A DNA stretch of 64,000 nt, from assembly GCF_001955655.1 (NCBI RefSeq), contig NZ_MSPW01000011.1:62001-126000 (forward strand), written 5' to 3'. Both the position numbers and the translations under genes were made by a program. The stretch is from Viridibacillus arenosi. GTDB taxonomy: Bacteria > Bacillota > Bacilli > Bacillales_A > Planococcaceae. Position 1 is the stretch's first letter; each line of letters opens with the position of its first letter. Below the pieces are notes generated by a model that was not told where the DNA came from, did no database searches, and saw only the letters and a program-made list of their open reading frames with translations. Below, piece after piece: positions 8,059 to 16,143 of this stretch.

Positions 8059-8727
8059 ATGAAGAAATACTGTAAGGTTATGTTGCTTATTCTTACTATA
8101 ATATTTTTAAGTTCCTGTGCAGGGGGTGGGGAAAGTGAAGACATTCAAATGGCCTCACTTAAAGATATAGATAGCATTTATATAGAGAATGGAAGCATCG
8201 ATATAGATGTAGTATCAGCGGATATTGATGAATTGGAATCGTACTTACATTTGTACGACAATGGTCCAGGGATTGAAATGGAAGAGGGGGAGCAAAAAAT
8301 AACGATTCGATTAAAAAATGATATAACCCGTCTGTTTAAAATCAATCGGATGCCCCATTTGGAAGTTCGGATTCCTACTGAATTCAAAGGTGAAATCATT
8401 GTTAATGGCTCCTCCGGTAGCATCGTTGGTAAGGATCTTCAAACTCATAATTTACAAGTTAATGGAAAAAGCGGAAGTGTAAAACTTGACTTCCTTCACT
8501 TTCATAGTGAGGTTCACGTTACTACGACAAGTGGGAATGTGGACATTTCATTGAATGAGGATGAACCTGATGCAACGCTACTTCTCAAATCTAACAGCGG
8601 AAGACGTTCAGTCGGTATTGTATTAAATGATAATCAACAAAGCAAAAAAGAAACAAAAGGAACATCTGGGACCGGAGATTATGAAGTGCAGCTGGAAACC
8701 TCTTCAGGAAATATATCATTGAAATAA
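8059..8727 (+). CDS. DUF4097-type beta-repeat lipoprotein
   Basis: The N-terminus KKYCKVMLLILTIIFLSSC is a lipoprotein signal peptide with the lipobox LSSC (Cys20 from the ATG at 8059). The mature part is a run of short strands with repeated NGSSGSI/NGKSGSV/TTSGNVDI/SNSGRR/ETSSGNISL motifs, each about 20 residues apart, as in the DUF4097 right-handed beta-helix family often linked to envelope stress. ATG 8059 is preferred over ATG 8050 because the ribosome site GAGAGG is 10 bases before the former and touches the latter. It is a monocistronic gene ended by the repeat-terminator at 8817. Confidence 0.75.
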   Translation: MKKYCKVMLLILTIIFLSSCAGGGESEDIQMASLKDIDSIYIENGSIDIDVVSADIDELESYLHLYDNGPGIEMEEGEQKITIRLKNDITRLFKINRMPHLEVRIPTEFKGEIIVNGSSGSIVGKDLQTHNLQVNGKSGSVKLDFLHFHSEVHVTTTSGNVDISLNEDEPDATLLLKSNSGRRSVGIVLNDNQQSKKETKGTSGTGDYEVQLETSSGNISLK

Positions 8728-8792
8728 ATACAGGTACTACTTCAAAGCTAATACCACTCCAAGAAGAAAGCGTAAACTCTACTTGGACTGAC

Positions 8793-8866
8793 TTGTAATG
8801 CTTTAGAAGATCTTTGAGCTGTTTAGACAGCTTTTTTTTATTCAACTAACGGGGGAGTTTAGTGGA
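8793..8866 (+). repeat. dispersed terminator repeat (full copy)
   Basis: It contains TGCTTTAGAAGATCTTTG, the hairpin AGCTGT-ttag-ACAGCT with eight T, then ATTCAACTAACGGGGGAG. It acts plausibly as the terminator of the DUF4097 lipoprotein gene. Confidence 0.7.
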
Positions 8867-8910
8867 AGAAGATAATGAACTTCATAATTTCGTATTCAAT
8901 AAAGGGTTTA

Positions 8911-9237
8911 GGAGGGGTATTTTGCAAGAAAGACGGACATGGAAGTATTAATAAGGTTAGTCCGATGATTTCAAAATAACTGTAATCATATAGAATCTTT
9001 GGATACTGTTCAACAAGAAGATGTTCATGAATTTCTTTTAACTTTAACAACTAAGCATTGTGAGATTGTGAGGGGAAATATGTTAGTTCTATTCAAGTTA
9101 GCCAAAAGAAAACGAGTAATAACCATATACCGATTTTGGATATCAAATCTAAAGAACTTCCTCCAACTATTGAGCCTCTAACTTTTGATGAACAAATAAA
9201 AGTGGCCTTTATGAACAACCTTTTGTTGTTCCGTTAA
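8911..9237 (+). pseudogene. possible decayed gene fragments
   Basis: Short protein-like stretches occur in different frames on the plus strand: CKKDGHGSINKVSPMISK, then DTVQQEDVHEFLLTLTTK, then DIKSKELPPTIEPLTFDEQ ending at a TAA. The changing frame with preserved amino-acid composition suggests an eroded gene, but I recognise no family. The remainder to 9544 holds a weak AAAGACC/GGTCTTT hairpin near 9298-9328 and the leader of the LysR gene. Confidence 0.25.
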
Positions 9238-9544
9238 TGGGTAATTTTGTGGAATAACCCTTTATAAGTAAATTGAACATTTATGTAATAAGAATAAAAA
9301 GACCACCAATAAAAATATGAAGGTCTTTAAAAACAATGATATATACAATTTTCATTGAATATCGAGATTTACCACTTTTAAGAATGCATGAATATGTTAA
9401 AGGATGTCCAAAAATCATCTTCTCAATTATGTAGAATCGAACACAATAAAATATAATGAATTAGAAGGTTGTTCAAAATGAAAATATGGAACCATTTAGT
9501 ATGACGGGAAGGAATTATAATTATAGTACCGGGGGAGTTTTAAA

Positions 9545-10423
9545 ATGGATATTCAACATCTTAAATATTTTGTAGAAGTAGCCAAACAAAAGAATTTTAC
9601 GAAGGCATCTGAGAGCCTACATGTATCTCAGCCTTCCATTAGTAAGATGATAAAAAGCCTGGAAGTGGAGCTTCAAGTGACGTTGCTAGATCGTTCGGAG
9701 AGAAAAGTGGAGCTGACAGATGCGGGCAAGGTTGTTTATGATCAAGCATTGAAAATTTTGCAGATGATGGAAGATATCCATTCTTCTGTAAACGAAGTCG
9801 TTCATGTAAAAAAGGGAACCATTAAAATGGGATTAATGCCGACTTTGGGTGTAATGTTATTTCCGAACGTGCTGGCTGATTTTAAAAAGGGTTATCCACA
9901 AATTGAAATGCAAATGGTCGAATTTAGCGGGAAACAATTAGAACGAAAAGTAGTACAAGGGGAAGTGGATGTTGGTATTACCGTATCACCAGTTGACTCT
10001 GAAGTGTTTGAATCCATCCCCTTATTCAAAGAAGTACTAGTTGTCATTGTTGACAGGGATCATTGGCTGTCGGAAAGAAAATCAGTACTTTTATCCGAAT
10101 TAAAGGAAGAAGCCTTTATTCTCTTTACCGAAGAATATGTTCTGCATGATGTGGTAATGAAGGCCTGTTTGCGATCGGGATTTGAACCTAATTTAGTCTA
10201 CAAAAGTTCCTTATGGGATATCGTTGGAGAGATGGTAGCGGCACAATTTGGGATATCTGTTGTTCCTAAGTCGGTAGCAAACCGATTTAAGGATCAGGTT
10301 TCTATTGTTTCTATTACTTCACCTCAGATTGATTGGGAATTGGCAATGATTTATAAAAAGAATAAGTATCTTTCCTATGCAGTTCGGGAGTTCATTACTT
10401 ATCTTCAAGAAGGAAAAACCTAA
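9545..10423 (+). CDS. cidR: LysR-family regulator of the cid operon (CidR/YwbI-like)
   Basis: The 292-residue LysR protein has an N-terminal helix-turn-helix (residues 1-60; ASESLHVSQPSISKMIKSLE) and a periplasmic-binding-protein-like effector domain. It lies directly upstream of, and on the same strand as, a cidA/cidB pair. This is the arrangement of Bacillus ywbI-ywbH-ywbG and of CidR in staphylococci, where the regulator responds to acetate or overflow metabolism and turns on the holin-like genes. The ribosome site GGGGGAG precedes ATG. The name rests on context more than on the sequence itself. Confidence 0.75.
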   Translation: MDIQHLKYFVEVAKQKNFTKASESLHVSQPSISKMIKSLEVELQVTLLDRSERKVELTDAGKVVYDQALKILQMMEDIHSSVNEVVHVKKGTIKMGLMPTLGVMLFPNVLADFKKGYPQIEMQMVEFSGKQLERKVVQGEVDVGITVSPVDSEVFESIPLFKEVLVVIVDRDHWLSERKSVLLSELKEEAFILFTEEYVLHDVVMKACLRSGFEPNLVYKSSLWDIVGEMVAAQFGISVVPKSVANRFKDQVSIVSITSPQIDWELAMIYKKNKYLSYAVREFITYLQEGKT

Positions 10424-10531
10424 CTATAACTTCATGGAATAGTTTTGATGTCTTTTATATATTTTACGAATCGGGAATCTCAAAGTAGAATGATCTATAT
10501 TACATATTGTTCTATTTCGGAGGTGTTGCTC

Positions 10532-10927
10532 TTGAAAAAGGGCTTAACAATTTTATTGCAAATTGGGGTTATTATTGCATTTACCTGGATCGGTGACTAT
10601 ATTGTCTCTCTTCTTCATGTACCTATTCCAGGAAGTATTATCGGGATGATTTTATTATTCTTCGGTCTTCATTTAGGCTTGATTAAATTAAATTGGGTGC
10701 AAGCTGGGGCTACGCTTATTATTTCCGAGATGATGTTATTTTTCATACCGGCAGTCGTTGGATTTATGGAATATTCATGGATATTTGGCATCAAAGGACT
10801 AATTATTTTATTCATTGTTGTTAGTGGTACAGCACTTATGATGATAGCAACAGGAGTCATCTCCGATAGGATTTTAGAAAGAAAAGACGGTGAAGCAAGG
10901 AAATGGTTACCAAAATCTTCTATATAA
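10532..10927 (+). CDS. cidA: CidA/LrgA holin-like membrane protein
   Basis: The 131-residue protein has four membrane segments and the family sequence VPIPGSIIGMILLFFGLHLG near residues 27-50. CidA/LrgA proteins behave like holins or small-metabolite channels and affect autolysis and pyruvate/acetate flux. I place the start at TTG 10532, 7 bases after CGGAGG; this matches the family's N-terminus (LKKGLTILLQIGVIIA). An open frame extends upstream to 10445 but has no ribosome site there. It overlaps cidB by 25 bases, which indicates translational coupling. Confidence 0.85.
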   Translation: MKKGLTILLQIGVIIAFTWIGDYIVSLLHVPIPGSIIGMILLFFGLHLGLIKLNWVQAGATLIISEMMLFFIPAVVGFMEYSWIFGIKGLIILFIVVSGTALMMIATGVISDRILERKDGEARKWLPKSSI

Positions 10928-11595
10928 TTATCACTGTCCTATTTTATTTTTTGGCGAAAAAGATTAATCGGAAAAAACCAGGATTGTTATTTTCACCAAT
11001 CATTCTAACACCTGTTATGCTCATTGTTCTCCTTTTGATAATGGATATACCATACAAAGAATATGCAAATGGCACTTTTCCAATAAATAAATTGTTAGAC
11101 GTTGTAACCGTTGCATTAGCCATTCCATTGTATCGAAACTGGTCGTTTCTGGTGAAAAATTGGCGCGTGATTGTATGTAGTCTTGCAGCCGGTTCCTTGA
11201 TTGCTGTTGTTTCTGGAATTTTATTTACTTACCTGCTTGCAATGGGAAAGGATTATATGCTTAGTATTATTCCTCGCATTGTCACCATTCCAATTGCTGT
11301 CAGTTTGTCTGAATCCATTGGAGGGACTCCTGCCATAACTGTTCTTTTTAGTATGTTGACATGCTTTGTTGGTGTCTTCATAGGACCAACTATAATGAAG
11401 CACTTTTCCATTAAGCATCCATTGTCTATCGGCATGATGTATGGTTTGGGTGCACAGGCACTTGGGACTGCAAAAGCGTTTAAAATCGGGGAAAAAGAGG
11501 GAACAACCTCCAGTGTATCCTACATTCTGACTGCCATCTTTACAGTCATCTGGGCACTAATCCTAACACCTTTTATCCATACTTTGAACGTGTAG
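10903..11595 (+). CDS. cidB: CidB/LrgB family membrane protein
   Basis: The 230-residue protein has about seven membrane segments with the family motifs LDVVTVALAIPLY near residue 64, SLSESIGGTPAITVLF near residue 134 and MYGLGAQALGTAKAF near residue 178. It works with CidA; LrgB/CidB-type proteins are implicated in murein hydrolase control and pyruvate uptake. The ATG lies inside the end of cidA. It completes a cidR-cidA-cidB cluster. Confidence 0.88.
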   Translation: MVTKIFYIIITVLFYFLAKKINRKKPGLLFSPIILTPVMLIVLLLIMDIPYKEYANGTFPINKLLDVVTVALAIPLYRNWSFLVKNWRVIVCSLAAGSLIAVVSGILFTYLLAMGKDYMLSIIPRIVTIPIAVSLSESIGGTPAITVLFSMLTCFVGVFIGPTIMKHFSIKHPLSIGMMYGLGAQALGTAKAFKIGEKEGTTSSVSYILTAIFTVIWALILTPFIHTLNV

Positions 11596-11642
11596 GAATA
11601 TTGGTTCAACCTCTAACATGAATATAATTCAAAACAATTGAT

Positions 11643-11826
11643 ATTATATGCATTGAAATCAAGGATTTAGAGTGATTTATAATCAAACTTAATTCTAAAC
11701 CAACAGTAATTGTGGATTGAAAATAAAGTCGCGAGGTTTATAAAAAAGTTGCGAAGCTTTACCCCTTTAGATGTAAATTGTCTAAAGGGGTTTCTTATGG
11801 TAAAAAGATATAAGATTATTCCATAA
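11643..11826 (+). repeat. copy B of the yrvL leader sequence
   Basis: It is paired with copy A at 5866-6026. It contains the hairpin ACCCCTTTAGA-tgtaaattg-TCTAAAGGGGT, which looks like a short terminator or leader structure, about 100 bases before the YrvL ribosome site. High conservation in a non-coding stretch suggests either a recent duplication or a functional leader. Confidence 0.8.
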
Positions 11827-11963
11827 TCGGGTCAGATTATTTAATAATGTTTAGTAAGATAAATGAAAATCGTGAAAGAATGGACTTAAGCTAACGGACA
11901 GAATAGTAAGGAGGTACGTTTATAATAAATAAAATTAAAACAATAGTAATTTGTACGTCTATT

Positions 11964-12377
11964 GTGCTAATAATTCTGCTTGGTATTACTTTTTTTGAAT
12001 ACATATTTTTAAGATTACTTGGATTTCATTATGATTCAATTGGTGCTTTAATATTTTTCTTTATTATGTATGTATTCCTTGAAATACCTCTCTCACTCAT
12101 TACAAATGCGATACCAAAAGCTTTGAAATCTGTCGGTATAATTCAATCAAGTAAGGGATGGTTGTCATTTATTTTGAATACGGGTCTTACTTTTGAGTTA
12201 ATTCAATTACTCGATACCTTCATGGCGAATATTGCGATTACTTGGCAGGGTTCACTCATATTTGCATTGATTTCTGGACTTTTCGGTTTGATATTAAAAG
12301 AGAAAGATGATGAACCTCCGATGATTGACAGTGAAGAATTTAAGGGAATAGGAAATAGATATAATTCTAAGAAATAA
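11964..12377 (+). CDS. YrvL-family membrane regulatory protein
   Basis: The 137-residue reading has four membrane helices and ends in a hydrophilic tail with ILKEKDDEPP. It matches the YrvL family (PF14184), whose Bacillus member dampens the sigma-O/RsoA acid-stress response. The only standard start in frame is GTG 11964, but it has no ribosome site and cuts the first helix. A perfect AAGGAGG lies at 11908-11914, and the frame is open from there, starting at an ATA pair (11922, 11925) 7-10 bases downstream. The true start is therefore probably a non-standard codon, or the native start was mutated. A broken paralogue lies at 6028. Confidence 0.65.
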   Translation: MLIILLGITFFEYIFLRLLGFHYDSIGALIFFFIMYVFLEIPLSLITNAIPKALKSVGIIQSSKGWLSFILNTGLTFELIQLLDTFMANIAITWQGSLIFALISGLFGLILKEKDDEPPMIDSEEFKGIGNRYNSKK

Positions 12378-12404
12378 GCTATCTAACGCAAGGCTTGTGA
12401 AAAA

Positions 12405-12490
12405 TTACACTTAAAGTAACGGGTGCTTTAGTAGAAGATTTTTGAGCTGTCTTAACAGCTCTTTTTTTTATTCAACTAACGGGGTAGGGC
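12405..12490 (+). repeat. dispersed terminator repeat (full copy)
   Basis: It contains AAGTAACGGGTGCTTTAGTA, the hairpin GAGCTGT-ctta-ACAGCTC with eight T, and TTCAACTAACGGGGTAGG. It follows the YrvL gene. A second partial left end (CTTGAACTAACCTGTGCTTT) follows at about 12530-12572. Confidence 0.7.
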
Positions 12491-12543
12491 CTTATTTTTA
12501 TCACATTTACGAAAGAGATGAGTAATTGTTCTTGAACTAACCT

Positions 12544-12693
12544 GTGCTTTACTTGAAGAACATTGAGTTGCCTACAATATGCTATCAATATTCAGAGCAA
12601 GTCAATAAAGATGTAGAAGTATGGGAAGTTACTTTACTATCAAGCAAGAGAGAGTACGTAGATGGGATGTGGTACATAAAGTCAGCGGGGTAG
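12544..12693 (+). pseudogene. C-terminal remnant of an unidentified gene
   Basis: A start-less open frame reads YQYSEQVNKDVEVWEVTLL, then KREYVDGMWYIKSAG before TAG. It looks like the end of a real soluble protein (alternating strand pattern), cut off by the repeat on its left. Family not recognised. Confidence 0.35.
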
Positions 12694-12809
12694 ATTGATG
12701 TTAGGACAAAGACAAACTTCTCAGCTACTCTTTTATCAAACTGTAGGGGACGCCTTTATTGAAGATGAACTCTCTTTTTTCTGCAATAGTGGCTATAATA
12801 AAGTAGTCA

Positions 12810-12855
12810 AAGCCTAATTTTCTCGGTATTGTAAGCAAGAAACTAGGCTTTTTTT
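12810..12855. terminator. terminator hairpin, probably bidirectional
   Basis: The arms AAGCCTA and TAGGCTT, extended by TTTTCT/AGAAA pairing, are followed by seven T on the plus strand and a T-rich stretch on the minus strand. It lies downstream of the minus-strand trio that ends at 12894. Confidence 0.6.
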
Positions 12856-12893
12856 CAAAATACCAGTCAGTGGTCAGTGTATTCAATAATAAA

Positions 12894-13175
12894 TTATAGT
12901 CTAACCTTAACCTCAGTACCGTCCTTAGCTTTGACATCTACTAGCACGATCCCTTTATAATTTTTCAGTTCCTTGACGATAGGCTTTAGCGTTTTTTTGT
13001 CTATTAGTGGAAAGGTAAATTCCAGTTTTTTTCTTTCGAAGTGTTCTTTTGTCCATTTGTTTGCATTTTGCTGAAAAAATTTTGAAGACAAAATTGAAAT
13101 AACAATGTTTAAAATAGCATATGGAATTGGGATGGTAAACCGAACGTCTTTTGCTTTCACTTTTACATACATCAT
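12894..13175 (-). CDS. uncharacterised protein, third gene of the DUF2089/SHOCT operon
   Basis: The 93-residue product starts at the ATG pair 13175/13172 (MMYVKVKAKDVRFTIPIPYA), 10 bases after the stop of the upstream gene. The frame is open further upstream to 13247, but that part overlaps the SHOCT-like gene and is probably not translated. The protein has a short hydrophobic stretch (YAILNIVISILSS) and a C-terminal alpha/beta part ending VLVDVKAKDGTEVKVRL. The phrase resembles the end of the SHOCT-like protein next to it (VDIKSANGDTVSVIID), so it may share a domain. Function unknown. Confidence 0.6.
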   Translation of the reverse strand: MMYVKVKAKDVRFTIPIPYAILNIVISILSSKFFQQNANKWTKEHFERKKLEFTFPLIDKKTLKPIVKELKNYKGIVLVDVKAKDGTEVKVRL

Positions 13176-13185
13176 AAGCAAATCA

Positions 13186-13575
13186 CTAATCAATGATGAC
13201 AGAAACGGTATCCCCGTTTGCCGATTTAATATCAACAATTTGGCCATCTAATTCGTTTTCGATTGCTTCAATAATTAGGCTTATGTCAATATCTTTAACG
13301 TATTTTTCCGATTGAGGAATACTCGCTGCGATGCTGTGTCCAGCCATTAATACTACCTTGACAAGTTTTATAGGCAAATTGACAGTGACGTTATCATTTT
13401 CGGCTGATACAACACGAATTTTTAATGTTTTATCTAAATACTTAGTCGGTTTTTCAAGAAGCTTATTACCTGTTTCTTCTTTCTCTTTTAATACTTGAAT
13501 CAGTTCTGATCCCTTATCTGCATCAATCTTCCCTTCTTGAACCATTGTTAACACTCTTGTAATTTCCTCTTTCAT
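13186..13575 (-). CDS. SHOCT-like domain protein
   Basis: The 129-residue protein begins with a short helical domain, KEEITRVLTMVQEGKIDADKG (a bacterial 'SHOCT-like' oligomerisation segment that also ends many DUF2089 and YvlB-type proteins), followed by two alpha/beta repeats: TLKIRVVSAENDNVTVNLPI and then DGQIVDIKSANGDTVSVIID. It follows the DUF2089 gene by 13 bases with a clear GGGAGGAA site. The same EGxIxxxxAxxLL helix is found at the end of DUF2089 (NGEITPEEAIKLLK), so the two proteins may interact through it. Confidence 0.7.
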   Translation of the reverse strand: MKEEITRVLTMVQEGKIDADKGSELIQVLKEKEETGNKLLEKPTKYLDKTLKIRVVSAENDNVTVNLPIKLVKVVLMAGHSIAASIPQSEKYVKDIDISLIIEAIENELDGQIVDIKSANGDTVSVIID

Positions 13576-13588
13576 GATAAATTCCTCC

Positions 13589-13954
13589 CTATTCCTCTTT
13601 TAAGAGCTTAATGGCTTCTTCTGGTGTGATTTCGCCATTTTCCAACATGGTGACAACCTTTTTCTCGTCTACTTCATTTTTCTTCTTCTGCACATATCCA
13701 AGGGATGAAATGATGTCCGTTAGCTTACCTCGAACTGTTGGATATGAAATCCCCAGATCCTTTTCAACTTCTTTGATATTTCCTCTGCATGTTAAAAATA
13801 CTTCCACAAAATGAAGCTGATCCTTTGATAAGGATGCCAGCTTAGATAATTCAAACTCATTTTCAATCGTAGTGTGACAATGAGTGCACTGCAACTTTGT
13901 AATTTTCAATGTTTTACTGCAGACAGGACAATTTGTGATTACTTTATAAGCCAT
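13589..13954 (-). CDS. DUF2089 zinc-ribbon/helix-turn-helix protein
   Basis: The 121-residue protein has an N-terminal zinc ribbon with two CxxC knuckles (CPVC and CTHC at residues ~9-12 and ~23-26), a sigma-70 region-4-like helix-turn-helix (FVEVFLTCRGNIKEVEKDLG, then YPTVRGKL), and a C-terminal SHOCT-like helix (MLENGEITPEEAIKLLKEE). This is the DUF2089 architecture, presumed to be a DNA-binding regulator. It is the first gene of a minus-strand operon and may autoregulate it. The ribosome site AAGGAAGGG lies before ATG 13954. Confidence 0.8.
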   Translation of the reverse strand: MAYKVITNCPVCSKTLKITKLQCTHCHTTIENEFELSKLASLSKDQLHFVEVFLTCRGNIKEVEKDLGISYPTVRGKLTDIISSLGYVQKKKNEVDEKKVVTMLENGEITPEEAIKLLKEE

Positions 13955-14377
13955 AATGAAACCCTTCCTTTTAGTTGATTCGATTATATTATATAACGAG
14001 AAATCAAAAATATAAATAATAAAATTAATTTTTTTGTTGAAAAAAGATAATGATGTTAATTTTATGTTTAATATTATTAATTATTCGTTTTCGTTGTTCA
14101 TTTCAGTATTTACCATGATGGATTGTAGACATTTCTCTTGATGAAAATACCCAGTTACATAATGAGCACGATTACTTAGACTTAGAGGTAAATTTTATTA
14201 ATCATTGCAGTAACTTTTTAATAGGTATATTTTGGAAGTGTATTTTTTCGTTCATTTTTGTCCATAAATTAGAAGATATGCCGAAAAAATCCTGCTATTT
14301 ATTAAATGTAGTATGATTTAAAAAATCTGAACTGATTATATGTGTTTTCAGACTTTTTCGCTAAAAGGAGTTTCCTT
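13955..14377. other. intergenic region between divergent operons
   Basis: Very AT-rich, with no convincing reading frame or strong hairpin seen. It should hold the promoter of the DUF2089 operon (minus) and that of the germinant receptor operon (plus). I could not identify a clear sigma-G promoter by eye. Confidence 0.4.
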
Positions 14378-14479
14378 ATGCTAAAGAAAATGAGAATCTA
14401 TATCTCATCAACAGGTTTAATAGAAAAGTTAACGGATCAACAATATTTTCCTAATTGGCAAAGTAATAAACAAAATTAA
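14378..14479 (+). CDS. short ORF (33 aa) upstream of the germination operon
   Basis: ATG 14378 stands 7 bases after AAAAGGAG and opens a 33-codon frame beginning MLKKMRIYISSTGLIEKLTD. It ends 41 bases before the gerXA start. It could be a small coding gene, a leader peptide or a chance reading; the good ribosome site is the main support. No family recognised. Confidence 0.35.
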   Translation: MLKKMRIYISSTGLIEKLTDQQYFPNWQSNKQN

Positions 14480-14520
14480 ATATAAATACGCAAAAAAACA
14501 AACAGTAAATGAGGTAGTGT

Positions 14521-16140
14521 ATGGGCTTTTTCAAAAAGAAAAGTAATTCTAAAATACATTCCAATTCTATTTCAGCTAGCCAAATGATGACGACAAGTTC
14601 AACAAACGAATTAAAAGCAAATCTTCAAGAAAATATACAAATAATAAAAGATTCCATAGGAAAAAGCTCGGATATTATCATTCGAGAAATTCGAATTGGA
14701 GAAGAAGGAACTATTAAAGCCGGTATTATCTATACAGATGGATTAACTGATACAACCGCATTACAAAATTTCATTTTGGAAACGCTCATGCTCGATTTTA
14801 AAGAGACCGAATTACAGGAAAAGCTATCTCCTGAACAAAATCTTATTACCGTATTAAAAGATTTTGCCATGACAGTAGGAGAAATTAAAGAACTAACTAA
14901 TTTTGAAGTGCTTTTTACTGGACTTTTATCGGGGGATACGATTATTTTAATCGATGGATATGCCCAAGGTTTAATCATTTCCAATAGGTATTGGGTTGAG
15001 CGTGGAGTAACGGAAGCAACAGCCCAGGTGGTAGTAAGAGGACCACGAGAGGGATTCTCCGAAAATTTGCGTGTAAATACAGCTTTAGTTCGTAGAAGAC
15101 TTAAAGACCCAAATCTTTGGATGGAATCAAAAGTTATTGGAAAACGGACGAAAACGAATGTTGCCATGATGTATATTAACGGAATTGCAAACGACAAAAT
15201 AGTGAAAGAAGTCCGTTTGCGTTTAGATAAAATAGATATTGATGGAATTCTTGAAAGTGGAAATATTGAGGAATTGATTCAGGATACACCATACTCACCT
15301 TTTCCAACTATATTTAATACGGAACGTTCGGATGTAGTAGCTGCAGCATTATTAGAAGGACGCATAGCCATTTTTGTAGATGGAACACCATTTGTCCTAA
15401 TTGTTCCAGCATTATTCGTTCAATTTTTTCAATCTTCGGAAGACTACTATCAGCGTGCGGATATTGCGAGTCTTATTCGTCTCCTTCGCTTTTTTGCATT
15501 CACGATTGCATTGCTTGCACCTGCATTATTTATTGCGGTCACAACTTTTAATCATGTAATGCTACCGCCGGCACTCCTTATTAGTCTGGCAGCCCAACGA
15601 GAAGGTGTCCCATTTCCGGCATTTGTTGAAGCAATTATAATGGAAATCACCTTTGAAATCTTGCGTGAAGCAGGATTAAGAATGCCACGAAGCATCGGTT
15701 CAGCCATGTCTATTGTAGGGGCATTTGTAATTGGAACAGCAGCGGTTGAAGCAGGCATGATCTCTGCAGCGATGGTAATCGTGGTTTCAATAACAGCCAT
15801 TGCTAGTTTCGTTTCTCCAACTTACGACTTAGCTATCTCTGCCAGGATACTACGCTTTGGGTTTATGGCAATAGCTGCTTCTTTTGGTTTATTAGGAATA
15901 ACGATTGGTTTAATTGCTCTACTTCTGCATTTATGCAGTTTGCGTTCTTTTGGAGTGCCATATATGTCTCCACTTGCTCCATTTAATCTTTCTGATCAAA
16001 AGGATACGTTTATTCGCTTTCCTATATGGAAAATGTTTACTCGACCCCGTCTAATCAATCAACAAAATATCGTTAGGCAACAAGATTCAGCCGCTGCAAA
16101 ACCAGAAACATCAAAAAACAAGGAGCATGAAGGGGTTTAA
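14521..16140 (+). CDS. spore germinant receptor subunit A (GerA family)
   Basis: The 539-residue protein has the GerAA/GerKA layout: a long cytoplasmic N-terminal domain (residues 1-270, including LTGLLSGDTIILIDG and VVRGPREGFSE), five or so membrane helices (about 300-480), and a hydrophilic C-terminal tail with PYMSPLAPFN. These subunits form oligomeric ligand-gated channels in the spore inner membrane that release ions when germinants bind. It is the first gene of a four-gene operon; the next gene starts 3 bases after the stop. Which nutrient is sensed cannot be told. Confidence 0.93.
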   Translation: MGFFKKKSNSKIHSNSISASQMMTTSSTNELKANLQENIQIIKDSIGKSSDIIIREIRIGEEGTIKAGIIYTDGLTDTTALQNFILETLMLDFKETELQEKLSPEQNLITVLKDFAMTVGEIKELTNFEVLFTGLLSGDTIILIDGYAQGLIISNRYWVERGVTEATAQVVVRGPREGFSENLRVNTALVRRRLKDPNLWMESKVIGKRTKTNVAMMYINGIANDKIVKEVRLRLDKIDIDGILESGNIEELIQDTPYSPFPTIFNTERSDVVAAALLEGRIAIFVDGTPFVLIVPALFVQFFQSSEDYYQRADIASLIRLLRFFAFTIALLAPALFIAVTTFNHVMLPPALLISLAAQREGVPFPAFVEAIIMEITFEILREAGLRMPRSIGSAMSIVGAFVIGTAAVEAGMISAAMVIVVSITAIASFVSPTYDLAISARILRFGFMAIAASFGLLGITIGLIALLLHLCSLRSFGVPYMSPLAPFNLSDQKDTFIRFPIWKMFTRPRLINQQNIVRQQDSAAAKPETSKNKEHEGV

Positions 16141-16143
16141 ACG

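Noticed and set aside
8999-9181. 60-codon ORF starting MDTVQQEDVHEF as an intact gene
   Set aside because: No ribosome site, and protein-like sequence continues in other frames on both sides, so it fits better as a piece of a decayed gene.
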